This document shows positions 45,143-53,927 of a stretch of 55,143 nt of DNA, in pieces. Position 1 is the first letter of the stretch, and every line of letters starts with the position of its first letter. Origin of the DNA: Rhodospirillaceae bacterium. Lineage in GTDB: Bacteria > Pseudomonadota > Alphaproteobacteria > TMED109. Both the position numbers and the translations under genes were made by a program. The stretch covers positions 1-55,143 of the forward strand of contig CACMQH010000005.1 of assembly GCA_902615805.1 (NCBI GenBank). Reading direction: 5' to 3'. The notes under the pieces are model-generated. The model did not search any database. It was not told where the DNA came from and was given only the letters and a program-made list of their open reading frames with translations.

Positions 45143-46556
45143 TATTTATATTTATAGGAACCATATCAGAAATATTTATATTTTCTTCTAAAGATTTAGC
45201 AAAGTTAATTAGTTTTTGCTCTTCGTGCGGAGGAGCAACAATTTGTATTCCAAAAGGAGCATTGTCTTTAGAAAAACTTGTAGCTAAAGCTATACTAGGA
45301 CAGTTAGTAAGAGAAATAGAAGCAGCTATCATTAACCAAGAAACATAATTATCAAAGGTTGTATCTTCAACTTTTTTTACCCACTTATTTTGAGAGTTAA
45401 ATGGAGGAACTACAGAGCTAGGTACTATGAGAAAATCAAATTTATCAAAAAATTTCATAGTATCATTATAAATATCAGCTCTTGCTTTTTCTGCTTCACG
45501 CAAATCATCAATAGTTATAGCCTTAGCCCTGTTAATGTTCCAAATAACTTCTTCTTTAATAAGACTTTTATCTTTTTTTAATAATGATTTATAAGTGCAA
45601 TAAAACATATAAGCCCGCAACGTTTGAAAGCAATATTCTGACTTACTCATGTCGGGATAAGTATTACTTATTTCATGTCCTAAATTTTGTACTAGTTTCA
45701 TAGTGTTATGCATCATACTTCTAACTTCTTTGTCACAAGGAAATATTCCGAAGTCATCTGTAAAGCCTATAAGATATTTAGCTTCTTCTCTTTTAAGTAA
45801 ATTTTTGAAATAAGAATTACTAGCGCCTTTAGAAGATAGAGGGTCATTTTTGTTATGACCTACCATTGCATCAAGAAAAATTGATAAATCTTCTACATTT
45901 CTGGCCATTGGGCCATCTACAGATAAATTAAAAAATGGAAAATTAGAAGGACCATGAGGAATCAAGCCTGATGTTGGTCTTAACCCTACAACTCCACACC
46001 AACTAGCAGGATTTCTTAAACTCCCACCTAAGTCCGACCCCGAGGCAAACCAACTCATTCCCGTAGCTAAGGAAGCAGCAGCTCCTCCTGAACTTCCTCC
46101 AGCAGATAATGATGTATTCCAGGGATTTTTAGTAAGGCCAAATACACTGTTGTAAGTGTGTGAGCCTGCAGCAAACTCTGGTATATTTGTTTTACCTATA
46201 ATTAAACCACCATTCTTCTCAATTGTTTGGACTACAATATCTGATTTTTTAGGAAAGTGATCAGCATAAAATTTTGAACCATAAGTGGTTCGCATATCTT
46301 TTACATCATTCATATCTTTAATCAATACAGGCATGCCTTTCAAGATGCTATCAGTACTATTATCAAAATTATTAATTAATCTTTTTTTTTCGTCGTCATT
46401 TATAAGAGTTACTACTGCATTTATATCAGGATTAATTTCTTTAATTCTATTCAAAGAGGATTCTAAAACTTCTTCTATTAAAATTTCTTTTTTATCTATA
46501 AGTGCTAAAATTTCACTAGCATTTTTTTTCCAAAGATTTTTTGTTTCAATATTCAT
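45123..46556 (-). CDS. Amidase (amidase signature family)
   Basis: A 477-residue hydrolase of the amidase signature family related to GatA. The Ser-Ser-Lys triad region is visible: MPVLIKDMNDVKD (Lys), then the glycine/serine-rich SAGGSSGGAAASLATGMSW, with SDLGGSLRNPASWCGVVGLRP. The C-terminal NAPFGIQIVAPPHEE is typical. The substrate is unknown; absence of gatB or gatC nearby argues against GatA. ATG 46556 (MNIETKNLWKK) is preferred to a start 20 codons earlier. It is divergent from the PfkB kinase. Confidence 0.87.
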   Translation of the reverse strand: MNIETKNLWKKNASEILALIDKKEILIEEVLESSLNRIKEINPDINAVVTLINDDEKKRLINNFDNSTDSILKGMPVLIKDMNDVKDMRTTYGSKFYADHFPKKSDIVVQTIEKNGGLIIGKTNIPEFAAGSHTYNSVFGLTKNPWNTSLSAGGSSGGAAASLATGMSWFASGSDLGGSLRNPASWCGVVGLRPTSGLIPHGPSNFPFFNLSVDGPMARNVEDLSIFLDAMVGHNKNDPLSSKGASNSYFKNLLKREEAKYLIGFTDDFGIFPCDKEVRSMMHNTMKLVQNLGHEISNTYPDMSKSEYCFQTLRAYMFYCTYKSLLKKDKSLIKEEVIWNINRAKAITIDDLREAEKARADIYNDTMKFFDKFDFLIVPSSVVPPFNSQNKWVKKVEDTTFDNYVSWLMIAASISLTNCPSIALATSFSKDNAPFGIQIVAPPHEEQKLINFAKSLEENINISDMVPININNENIRV

Positions 46557-46610
46557 TTTAAAAAACCACTCTTTAATATATGATTGTATATCAAAAAAAG
46601 GGAGCAAAAA

Positions 46611-47606
46611 ATGCAAAAATATAATTACGATGTTTTAGGTATAGGTAATGCTGTTACTGATATTTTTGTTGAGGTTGAAGAATCCTTTTTAAAAAAAAAT
46701 AACTTAGTAGAAGGTACTATGAAATTAGTAGATGAAGTTTTTATAATGGAGTTATTAAAAGATCTAAATATTTCTAAAACCTATGCTGGTGGTTCAGTTG
46801 CTAATACTTTATCTACTATTTCTAAACTAGGAGGAAAGTGTGCTTTTATTGGAAGCAGAAAAAATGATAAGTACGGTAATCTTTTTAGTAATAGTATGGA
46901 AAAAGAAAAAATTGATCTGTTGAATAAAGAAAACGAAGAAGGAAAAGCATCTTCACTTTGCTTAGTTTTAGTTACACCTAATGGAGAAAGAACTATGTGC
47001 ACCTATCTAGGCGCCTCTACAAACCTAAATAATGATAATTTAGAATTAAGTAGTTTAACTAAGTCAAACATAATTTATTTAGAAGGTTATTTATTTGATT
47101 TGCCCGAGGCAAAAGATATTTTTTATAAGGTTGTAGATAAAGCTAAGGAAAATAAATATCAAGTAGCACTAAGCTTATCTGATCCATTTTGTGTAGAGAG
47201 ACACAGAACAGATTTTATAAAATTAATAAATAAAAAATTAAATATATTGTTTGCTAATGAAAATGAAATTAAGGCGTTATATGAATGTGATAAAAAAGAA
47301 GCATTAGAAAATGCAGGTGAAAATGTAAATATCGCAATAGCTACTTTAGGAGCTGAAGGCTCATTAATATATAATGAAAAACAATTTATAAAATCTGAGG
47401 CATTTAAAGTTGAAGCTATAGACACTACTGGGGCAGGAGATAATTATGCAGCTGGTTTTTTATATATGTATGGCATGGATGCCCCATTAATTGACTGTAT
47501 GAATGCTGGCTCTTTGTGTGCATCTGAGACTATAAAGTCTCTAGGTGCAAGGCCTACATCCAACTTAAAGGACCTTTTAATTGAAAATAATATTATAAAA
47601 AATTAG
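46611..47606 (+). CDS. PfkB-family sugar/nucleoside kinase (adenosine kinase-like)
   Basis: A 331-residue ribokinase-family kinase. The N-terminal part has GIGNAVTDIFVEVEESFL and AGGSVANTLSTISKLGG; the C-terminal catalytic motif is IDTTGAGDNYAAGFLYMYG, with catalytic Asp. Alphaproteobacterial homologues are usually annotated as adenosine kinase, but the substrate cannot be fixed by eye. ATG 46611, with GGGAG 6 bases upstream, is chosen over TTG 46584. The AmpG-like gene begins 4 bases after the stop. Confidence 0.9.
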   Translation: MQKYNYDVLGIGNAVTDIFVEVEESFLKKNNLVEGTMKLVDEVFIMELLKDLNISKTYAGGSVANTLSTISKLGGKCAFIGSRKNDKYGNLFSNSMEKEKIDLLNKENEEGKASSLCLVLVTPNGERTMCTYLGASTNLNNDNLELSSLTKSNIIYLEGYLFDLPEAKDIFYKVVDKAKENKYQVALSLSDPFCVERHRTDFIKLINKKLNILFANENEIKALYECDKKEALENAGENVNIAIATLGAEGSLIYNEKQFIKSEAFKVEAIDTTGAGDNYAAGFLYMYGMDAPLIDCMNAGSLCASETIKSLGARPTSNLKDLLIENNIIKN

Positions 47607-47610
47607 TATT

Positions 47611-48915
47611 TTGATAAGCGACCTTAAAAACTGTTTTAAAAAAAGATTACTAATTTTTCTGCCTGTAGGTTTTTTTTCAGGACTACCACTATTATTAACT
47701 TCAGCTACTCTAGGAACTTGGTTAGCAGATTTGGGTGTAAACAAAACAACTATAGGTCTATTTGCTTTAGTAGGTATGCCATACGCTCTTAAGTTTTTGT
47801 GGGCACCTTTGCTTGATATAAAAATTTTAAATTTTTTTTCTAATAGAGTTGGTATAAGAAGAGTCTGGATTATTATTATGCAAATATTAATTTGTATTAA
47901 TATATTTATTATAGGAAATATTAACCCAGTAGAAGATACAAAAATTCTTGCTTTCACTGCATTAACACTAGCATTTTTTTCAGCATCCCACGATGTAGCT
48001 ATAGACGCGTGGAGAATAGAGATACATAAGAAAAGTGAATATGGCCTAGGTGCAGCTATGTATGTAACAGGTTATAGAATTGCTTTACTAGTAGCAGGTG
48101 CTGGAGCTTTAATAATAGCTGAGATATTTTCTTGGAAAATTTCTTTTATTAGTTTATCAGCTTTGTTTCCATTAGGAATTTTATTAATAAGTTTTTGTAA
48201 CATTAAAACAAATGAAAACGATCAAGATAAAGCAGAAATTAATTATAAAAATTTTTTCAAAGATAGAGTAATAGAACCTTTTAAAGATTTTATGAATAAA
48301 AATAATTGGATTTTGATTTTAATATTTATAGCATTGTTTAAATGGGGAGATGCCTTGTTAGGAGTATTGGCTCAACCTTTTATGCTTGAAATAGGTTTTA
48401 CTAAATCTGAAATTGCTACAATATCAAAACTATATGGTTTAGGAGCAACTTTAGTAGGTTTATTTCTTGGAGGTTTAATAATATCAAGACTAGGAATTAT
48501 CCTTTCTTTATTTATAGCAGGTATTTTACAGTTACTATCGAATTTAGTTTTTATACTTCTAGCAATTAAAGGAAGTAGTATTTCTTTATTAGTAATTACC
48601 ATTACTATAGAAAATTTATCTGGTGGTATAGGGACTGCTACTTTTATTGCTTATTTATCTAGTTTATGTAACGTTCAGTTTTCTGCTTTTCAATACGCAC
48701 TATTATCTTCTTTTATGGCTTTTTCAAGAACATGGTTGGCAGCGCCTGCTGGCTGGTTTATAGATAATTTAAAATGGCAGAGATATTTTGAAAACTTTGG
48801 TATCAATCAAATTAATAATCCGGAGTGGGTAGGTTTTTTTATAATTACAGCTTTATTTTGTCTGCCTGCTATCATTTTGATATATTACATTGATAATAAA
48901 AGGAAGATAAATTGA
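47611..48915 (+). CDS. AmpG-like MFS permease
   Basis: A 434-residue integral membrane protein with about 12 helices. AmpG-type motifs are GFFSGLPLLLTSATLGTWLAD, GMPYALKFLWAPLLD and ASHDVAIDAWRIE. AmpG imports anhydro-muropeptides for cell-wall recycling, fitting with MltA at 25283, but related transporters carry other substrates. The start is TTG (47611). It overlaps selO by 4 bases, so the two are coupled. Confidence 0.85.
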   Translation: MISDLKNCFKKRLLIFLPVGFFSGLPLLLTSATLGTWLADLGVNKTTIGLFALVGMPYALKFLWAPLLDIKILNFFSNRVGIRRVWIIIMQILICINIFIIGNINPVEDTKILAFTALTLAFFSASHDVAIDAWRIEIHKKSEYGLGAAMYVTGYRIALLVAGAGALIIAEIFSWKISFISLSALFPLGILLISFCNIKTNENDQDKAEINYKNFFKDRVIEPFKDFMNKNNWILILIFIALFKWGDALLGVLAQPFMLEIGFTKSEIATISKLYGLGATLVGLFLGGLIISRLGIILSLFIAGILQLLSNLVFILLAIKGSSISLLVITITIENLSGGIGTATFIAYLSSLCNVQFSAFQYALLSSFMAFSRTWLAAPAGWFIDNLKWQRYFENFGINQINNPEWVGFFIITALFCLPAIILIYYIDNKRKIN

Positions 48916-50360
48916 GTTTAATTTTTAAAAACAGTTTTAATCAATTACCAAAGCAATTTTATAGTAAAATTGAACCAGAAAAAACAAATAAGCCAAAAAA
49001 AGTACTACTAAACAATAGCTTATGTAATGAATTGAATATTGATTATAATTATTTAGATACAGAAGAGGGTATAAATATTCTCTCAGGCAACTTAATTCAC
49101 AAGGACTCAGACCCATTAGCAATGGTATATGCTGGACATCAGTTTGGAAATTGGGTTCCTCAATTAGGAGACGGTAGAGCGCACTTGTTAGGAGAAGTAT
49201 TAGATAGAGAGGGAAATAAGTATGATCTTCAATTAAAAGGTTCAGGGCGTACACCTTACTCTAGGGGAGGAGATGGTAAAGCTTGGTTAGGACCAGTAAT
49301 AAGAGAGTATGTTGTAAGTGAGTATATGAATAATATACATATTCCTACTACTAGAAGTTTATCAGCTGTTTTAACAGGAGATAATGTTTACAGAGAAGAA
49401 ACGTATCCTGGTGCTGTTTTATGTAGAGTTGCAAGGTCACACATAAGAGTGGGAACGTTCCAATATTTTTATTCTAGAAAAGATACAAGATCTTTAAAAA
49501 TTTTGGCTGATTATTTTATAAAACATCATTTTCCTAATTTAGAAAAGAAAGAAAATAAATACTTTGAATTATTTAAAAACGTTGTAGACGGGCAAATAAA
49601 CTTGGTAACAAGCTGGATGAAGGTAGGTTTTATACATGGAGTAATGAATACTGATAATACGTCTATAAGTTGTGAGACAATAGACTATGGCCCTTGTGCT
49701 TTTATAGACAATTATAAAAGTGACAAAGTTTTTAGTTCTATTGATTCTATGGGAAGATATTGTTATAAAAACCAACCAAATATTTTAATGTGGAACATAG
49801 CCTGTTTCGCTTCTACTCTAGTACCTTTGTTAGAAGGAACTGAAGAAAAAAAAGTAGACATACTGCAAAAAGAAATTTCTAGCATTCCTGAAAAATATAA
49901 AAATAAATGGTTATTAGAGTTTAGTAAAAAAATAGGACTTAAAAAAAAATACCCAGAGAATGAAGTTTTAATTAATAGGTTTTTAGAAATATTAGAAAGT
50001 GAAAATTTAGATTTTACTAATTCTTTTAGAGCATTAATTAAAGAGGTAGAAAGTAGTAATGAATTAATATCTAAAACAGATACATTTAAAAGTTGGAAAA
50101 ATGATTGGAAAAATCTTATTAAAAATAAAAGCAACCAAAAAGAAGTTTGTAAAACTATTACCTCAAATAACCCAGCTTTTATAATGCGTAATCACTTAGT
50201 AGAACAAATTATACAAGAGTTATTAACTGATAAAAAAGATACATTAAACAAAGCTTTAGAATGTATAGAGAAGCCGTTTGAAAAAATAAAACATTACGAA
50301 AAAATGTATCTTGGTCCAACAAAAGAACAAGAGGTACTAAGAACATTCTGTGGAACCTGA
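48912..50360 (+). CDS. selO: SelO protein AMPylator
   Basis: Pseudokinase-fold enzyme that transfers AMP to Ser/Thr/Tyr residues, linked in other bacteria to oxidative stress. It is 482 residues long. Conserved blocks are MVYAGHQFGNWVPQLGDGRA, DLQLKGSGRTPYSRGGDGKA, PTTRSLSAVLTGDNVYRE and RVARSHIRVGTFQYF. The C-terminus ends RTFCGT, keeping the cysteine that is selenocysteine in vertebrate SelO. The start is TTG (48912), overlapping the permease by 4 bases. It is convergent with phoX across a 4-base gap. Confidence 0.95.
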   Translation: MSLIFKNSFNQLPKQFYSKIEPEKTNKPKKVLLNNSLCNELNIDYNYLDTEEGINILSGNLIHKDSDPLAMVYAGHQFGNWVPQLGDGRAHLLGEVLDREGNKYDLQLKGSGRTPYSRGGDGKAWLGPVIREYVVSEYMNNIHIPTTRSLSAVLTGDNVYREETYPGAVLCRVARSHIRVGTFQYFYSRKDTRSLKILADYFIKHHFPNLEKKENKYFELFKNVVDGQINLVTSWMKVGFIHGVMNTDNTSISCETIDYGPCAFIDNYKSDKVFSSIDSMGRYCYKNQPNILMWNIACFASTLVPLLEGTEEKKVDILQKEISSIPEKYKNKWLLEFSKKIGLKKKYPENEVLINRFLEILESENLDFTNSFRALIKEVESSNELISKTDTFKSWKNDWKNLIKNKSNQKEVCKTITSNNPAFIMRNHLVEQIIQELLTDKKDTLNKALECIEKPFEKIKHYEKMYLGPTKEQEVLRTFCGT

Positions 50361-50364
50361 ATAA

Positions 50365-52206
50365 CTAAGTTAAAATTTCAGATCCATCTTTTTTTTGAAT
50401 AGCAATTATACAAGATCGAGGCTTATTATTTCCGTTATCTGGAAAATTACTTCCTAACCTTTCTCCGGGGTGTTGAATACCTACAAAAACTGTTTTGTAA
50501 TCAGGTGCAAAGCTTAGTCCTGTAACTTCACATTCTTTTGGCCCAACCATAAATCTTTTAATTTTCCCAGTATTGGTATCGGCTATAAGCATTTGATTAT
50601 TCCCCATTCCTCTAAAGTCTCCTGAGTTGGAATAGTTTCCATCAGTTTGGATCCATAATCTTCCATATTTATCAAATTTTAACCCATCGGGTGAATTAAA
50701 CATGTTTTCCTTATCAATATTTTTAGACCCTCTATTGTTGTCATCATGAACATTAGGGTTTCCGGCTACAACAAATAAATCCCATTCAAAATAAACTGAA
50801 GAATGGTTATTGTCTCTAGGTTTCCACCTTACTATTTGTCCATATTTATTATTTTTTCTAGGATTAACTTTATCTACGTCTACTTTATCGCCACCTTTAT
50901 TAGTTTTTATACCTCTATTTTTATTATTTGTTAAACAACAACATACCTCATTTTTTTTTGGATTACTTGCAATCCATTCAGGTCTATCCATAGTAGTAGC
51001 TCCAACTTTTGATGCTGCTAGTCTAGTAAAAATACAAACCTCTGCTTTAGATGAAAGACCAGTTGTTTGGGTATCTAATAATAACCATTCTCCAGTGAAG
51101 TTATCATTAAATTTAGCTACATATAAATTTCCATTGCTGAGCAATGTACTTTTATCTTTTACCTTATTGATGCTTTCATTGCTCACATACTTATAGAGAT
51201 ATTCTCCTCTTTCATCATCTCCCATATACACAATTATTTTTCCATCTTTCGATATAACTAGTTCTGCATTTTCATGTTTAAACCTTCCTAAAGCTGTGTG
51301 TTTTTTTGGAGTAGAATTGGGGGTTAGCGGATCTATCTCAACAACGTAACCAACTTTATTTGGTTCATTTATTTCTTTAGATAAGTCAAACCTACTATCA
51401 GCTTTTGCCCAATTAAGACCAATCTCTCTAGTCCTAACTCCATATCGGTGAAGTTCATCAGTTGACTTAAAGTTTTTATCAGAAGAAGAAAAGTAGTTAT
51501 TAAAATTTTCTTCACAAGTTAGATAGGTTCCCCAAGGAGTTCTTCCACTACCACAATTGTTCCATGTTCCTTTTGCATAAATTCCATCTTTGTCTTCTTT
51601 GGTTTTCATAAGGCTATGACCTTTTGCAGGACCTGTGATTTCCATTTTAGTAAAAGGAGTAATTCTTCTATTATATTTAGAGTCTTTTACTAAATTCCAT
51701 TGATTATTTGAATTTTCAATTTCGAAAATTGAAACACCATGAGCATACATGCCTTTTAAAATATCCTCTTCATTTTCAGGAAGAAGACTTTTTCTATTAG
51801 AAAATATTATTTTATGATTTGTATATTCATTATTTACTGCTAATAAAGTTTTATTGTCTGAAGTAACAAAAAGCTCCATACCATCGTTATTATCACCTAC
51901 TGATTTCAATTGTGACTCATGAGAACCACATGATGTTTGATCAAACTCTTCAACGTCAGACCACATCGGGTCTCCCCATTTTGAAACAATATTCCAAGTA
52001 TATTGTTCTGGTAAAGTTATAGTATCATTATTATTACAATCAACTTTAGTAAAATTAAAAAAACTTTGTGATGAATATGCAGCAATGCTACCCAGTGTTG
52101 TACTCATTAATGCTAGACTTCCTATTGAAAAACTTTTTTTTAGAAAAGCTCTCCTACTTATTAAGGAATTAGTTAGTTCTTCAAATTTTGTAGCATTACT
52201 CATCAT
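50365..52206 (-). CDS. phoX: PhoX-family alkaline phosphatase (DUF839)
   Basis: A 613-residue Tat-exported protein of the PhoX family (Ca/Fe-dependent phosphomonoesterases common in marine bacteria). The twin-arginine motif SRRAFLKK is at residues 17-24, followed by a hydrophobic segment. The body contains FDQTSCGSHESQLKSVGDN, GTYLTCEENFNNYF, HENAELVISKDGKIIVYMGD and SPDGLKFDKYGRLWIQTDG. It would release phosphate from organic esters in the periplasm or outside. It is divergent from a lipid kinase; I saw no clear Pho box in the 68-base gap. Confidence 0.9.
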   Translation of the reverse strand: MMSNATKFEELTNSLISRRAFLKKSFSIGSLALMSTTLGSIAAYSSQSFFNFTKVDCNNNDTITLPEQYTWNIVSKWGDPMWSDVEEFDQTSCGSHESQLKSVGDNNDGMELFVTSDNKTLLAVNNEYTNHKIIFSNRKSLLPENEEDILKGMYAHGVSIFEIENSNNQWNLVKDSKYNRRITPFTKMEITGPAKGHSLMKTKEDKDGIYAKGTWNNCGSGRTPWGTYLTCEENFNNYFSSSDKNFKSTDELHRYGVRTREIGLNWAKADSRFDLSKEINEPNKVGYVVEIDPLTPNSTPKKHTALGRFKHENAELVISKDGKIIVYMGDDERGEYLYKYVSNESINKVKDKSTLLSNGNLYVAKFNDNFTGEWLLLDTQTTGLSSKAEVCIFTRLAASKVGATTMDRPEWIASNPKKNEVCCCLTNNKNRGIKTNKGGDKVDVDKVNPRKNNKYGQIVRWKPRDNNHSSVYFEWDLFVVAGNPNVHDDNNRGSKNIDKENMFNSPDGLKFDKYGRLWIQTDGNYSNSGDFRGMGNNQMLIADTNTGKIKRFMVGPKECEVTGLSFAPDYKTVFVGIQHPGERLGSNFPDNGNNKPRSCIIAIQKKDGSEILT

Positions 52207-52274
52207 TTATAATATAGTGGAAAATATTTCAAAAATATTACATTTTTAATTATTATTAAATTTTTAATTAGTAT

Positions 52275-53147
52275 ATGAATACAAAAATAGTAAAAATGAT
52301 TTATAATCCAGTGTCTGGACAGAGGCATCATAGGCGTTTTTCCAAAATAGTAAAATTGCTGAAAGCAAATTTTAAGAAATTAGAAATTTTAGAAACAAAT
52401 GGCAAAGGTCACGCTATAGCTCTAGCTCAAGGGCTTGAAAAAAATATAGATTTATTATTAATAGCAGGAGGAGATGGCACTATTAATGAAGTTCTCAATG
52501 GTATAAATAATAAAAAAATAGTTATAGGCATAATTCCTATAGGTACAGCAAATGTTTTTGCGAATGAATTAGGGATACCTAAAAATCCTAACCATTTAAT
52601 TACTACATTAATGCAAGGAAAAATAGAGCAACTATCAATAGGAAATGTAAATAATAAAAAATTTATTCAAATGGCTGGACTAGGCTTTGATGCTCATGTA
52701 GTGAGACATGTAAGTAAGTCGCTTAAAAATAAAATAGGAAAGCTTGCTTATGTTTATGAGTCAGTCAGAGAGATAATGAGGCATAAAAAGGTAAAATATG
52801 AAGTAAGTGTAGGGAAAAAAAAGTATCAAGCTTCATCGGTTATTATAGCAAACGGACATTATTATGGCGGTAGGTTTATTTGTGCACCAGACGCATCACC
52901 AAAAGATCCTTTTTTACACATATGTCTTTTCCAGCATTTTGGAAGGTTAAACTGTCTCAAATACTCTATAGCGTTAATCTTAGGCCTAATACCAAAATTA
53001 AAAAGTGTTAAAATAATTAAGGTAAAAAATTTTAAGGTATCTGACCCTCTAGGGGAGCCAATTCAAGCAGATGGAGATATCTTAGAAAGTTTGCCAGCAA
53101 TATTTTCAATATCAAAAAATAAATTTAATTTTTTAACTGCTTATTAG
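52275..53147 (+). CDS. Diacylglycerol/lipid kinase (DagK/YegS family)
   Basis: A 290-residue lipid kinase of the DAGK catalytic family. Nucleotide motifs: IYNPVSGQRHHRRFSKIVK at the N-terminus, LLIAGGDGTINEVLNGINN at about residues 55-73, and GIIPIGTANVFANELGIP. A C-terminal region with QADGDILESLPAIFSI completes the fold. The lipid substrate is unknown. The gene is divergent from phoX. The 130 bases that follow, to 53277, contain nothing I recognise. Confidence 0.88.
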   Translation: MNTKIVKMIYNPVSGQRHHRRFSKIVKLLKANFKKLEILETNGKGHAIALAQGLEKNIDLLLIAGGDGTINEVLNGINNKKIVIGIIPIGTANVFANELGIPKNPNHLITTLMQGKIEQLSIGNVNNKKFIQMAGLGFDAHVVRHVSKSLKNKIGKLAYVYESVREIMRHKKVKYEVSVGKKKYQASSVIIANGHYYGGRFICAPDASPKDPFLHICLFQHFGRLNCLKYSIALILGLIPKLKSVKIIKVKNFKVSDPLGEPIQADGDILESLPAIFSISKNKFNFLTAY

Positions 53148-53277
53148 TTTCAGAAATAAAAAATTATTTAATATCATCACTAATGATTTTGACCCATCAA
53201 TAATAAATTTCAAAAAATTTTCACTAGCTGTATTTAACAGAGTTATTATTTGTTAAACCTCTGAAATCTAATGAAGG

Positions 53278-53505
53278 TTATTCCTGGATAAGCTGAAAAA
53301 AACCTACTACAAATAGTGGTATTTGCAAACCAAAGTTTGTTAAGATTGCTTTATCTTTAATTAAAAAACCGACGCAGGTCCATACTAATACTCCTGTACC
53401 ATGAAAAAATAAATTTAAAGGATAAATATTTAGGTTTGTCAATAATATACCTGTAAGAACTAAAATGGTTGCAAGCCATTTCAAATTTTTCTTTAAAAAT
53501 TTCAA
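53278..53505 (-). CDS. Small two-helix membrane protein of unknown function
   Basis: I do not recognise the family. The 75-residue product has a basic N-terminus (MKFLKKNLKW), a first hydrophobic helix (about 11-30), a short NIYPLNLFFHGTG segment and a second hydrophobic part (about 38-48 and 58-72). The start is TTG (53505) with a strong AGGAGG 6 bases upstream (53517-53512), good evidence that it is translated. It is divergent from the XRE gene, sharing a 151-base gap. A role cannot be assigned. Confidence 0.6.
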   Translation of the reverse strand: MKFLKKNLKWLATILVLTGILLTNLNIYPLNLFFHGTGVLVWTCVGFLIKDKAILTNFGLQIPLFVVGFFQLIQE

Positions 53506-53597
53506 AACTAGCCTCCTGAATGTTATAAATGTATAACTAAATATTAAAGTTTTTTATAGAAAAAGCTAATTGAAGATAAATAAGTTTAATAAACTTT

Positions 53598-53649
53598 TTG
53601 CAAAAAGTGCATATTTATTTGCAAATTATGCATAAGTTGCATATATAAT
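53598..53649 (+). promoter_or_regulatory. Repeated TTGCAA...TGCATA boxes before the XRE gene
   Basis: Two similar 16-base boxes, at 53598-53613 and 53619-53634, start 21 bases apart. The second contains the palindromes ATTTGCAAAT (53617-53626) and TATGCATA (53627-53634). TTGCATA recurs at 53637-53643 and TATAAT lies at 53644-53649. This looks like a promoter (TTGCAA-19-TATAAT) overlapped by operators. The leader would be very short. Confidence 0.5.
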
Positions 53650-53656
53650 AATAATT

Positions 53657-53857
53657 ATGAAACCTGAAGAATTTAAAAAATGGCGAAAATCCCTTGGATT
53701 ATCTCAAAAAAAAGCTGCAGAAATGCTTGGCTTAAAAATTAGAATTATTCAATATTATGAAAAAGGTAAAAAAGGGAAAAAGACTATAAATATACCTAAA
53801 TATATACAGTTAGCGTGCTTAGCTCTAGAAGTACAAAATAAAATTAATAAAATATAG
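53657..53857 (+). CDS. Small XRE-family HTH regulator
   Basis: A 66-residue protein made almost entirely of one Cro/CI-type helix-turn-helix: EEFKKWRKSLGLSQKKAAEM, then LGLKIRIIQYYEKGKKGKK, then NIPKYIQLACLALEVQNK. This is a DNA-binding module without a sensor domain, so probably a local or autoregulator. The upstream boxes are its likely operators. The next gene encodes a protein with a similar N-terminus, and TGCATA motifs occur before both. Confidence 0.85.
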   Translation: MKPEEFKKWRKSLGLSQKKAAEMLGLKIRIIQYYEKGKKGKKTINIPKYIQLACLALEVQNKINKI

Positions 53858-53908
53858 TTGACAATATTTAAAGAATGCATAATATGCATATTACGCAACT
53901 ATTGCGTA
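53858..53908 (+). promoter_or_regulatory. Promoter and perfect palindrome before the lysine-rich gene
   Basis: TTGACA (53858-53863) directly follows the XRE stop codon; TAATAT (53880-53885) lies 16 bases on. Two ATGCAT motifs overlap the -10 region. A perfect 17-base inverted repeat, TACGCAACTATTGCGTA (53892-53908), sits at the expected transcription start. AGGAGG follows at 53917-53922. Together they suggest a repressed or autoregulated promoter. Confidence 0.55.
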
Positions 53909-53927
53909 CAATAAACAGGAGGATGAA

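Noticed and set aside
53278-53857. Toxin-antitoxin pair (small membrane protein plus XRE)
   Set aside because: The genes are divergent and not overlapping, and the membrane protein shows no toxin family feature, so the pairing is unsupported.
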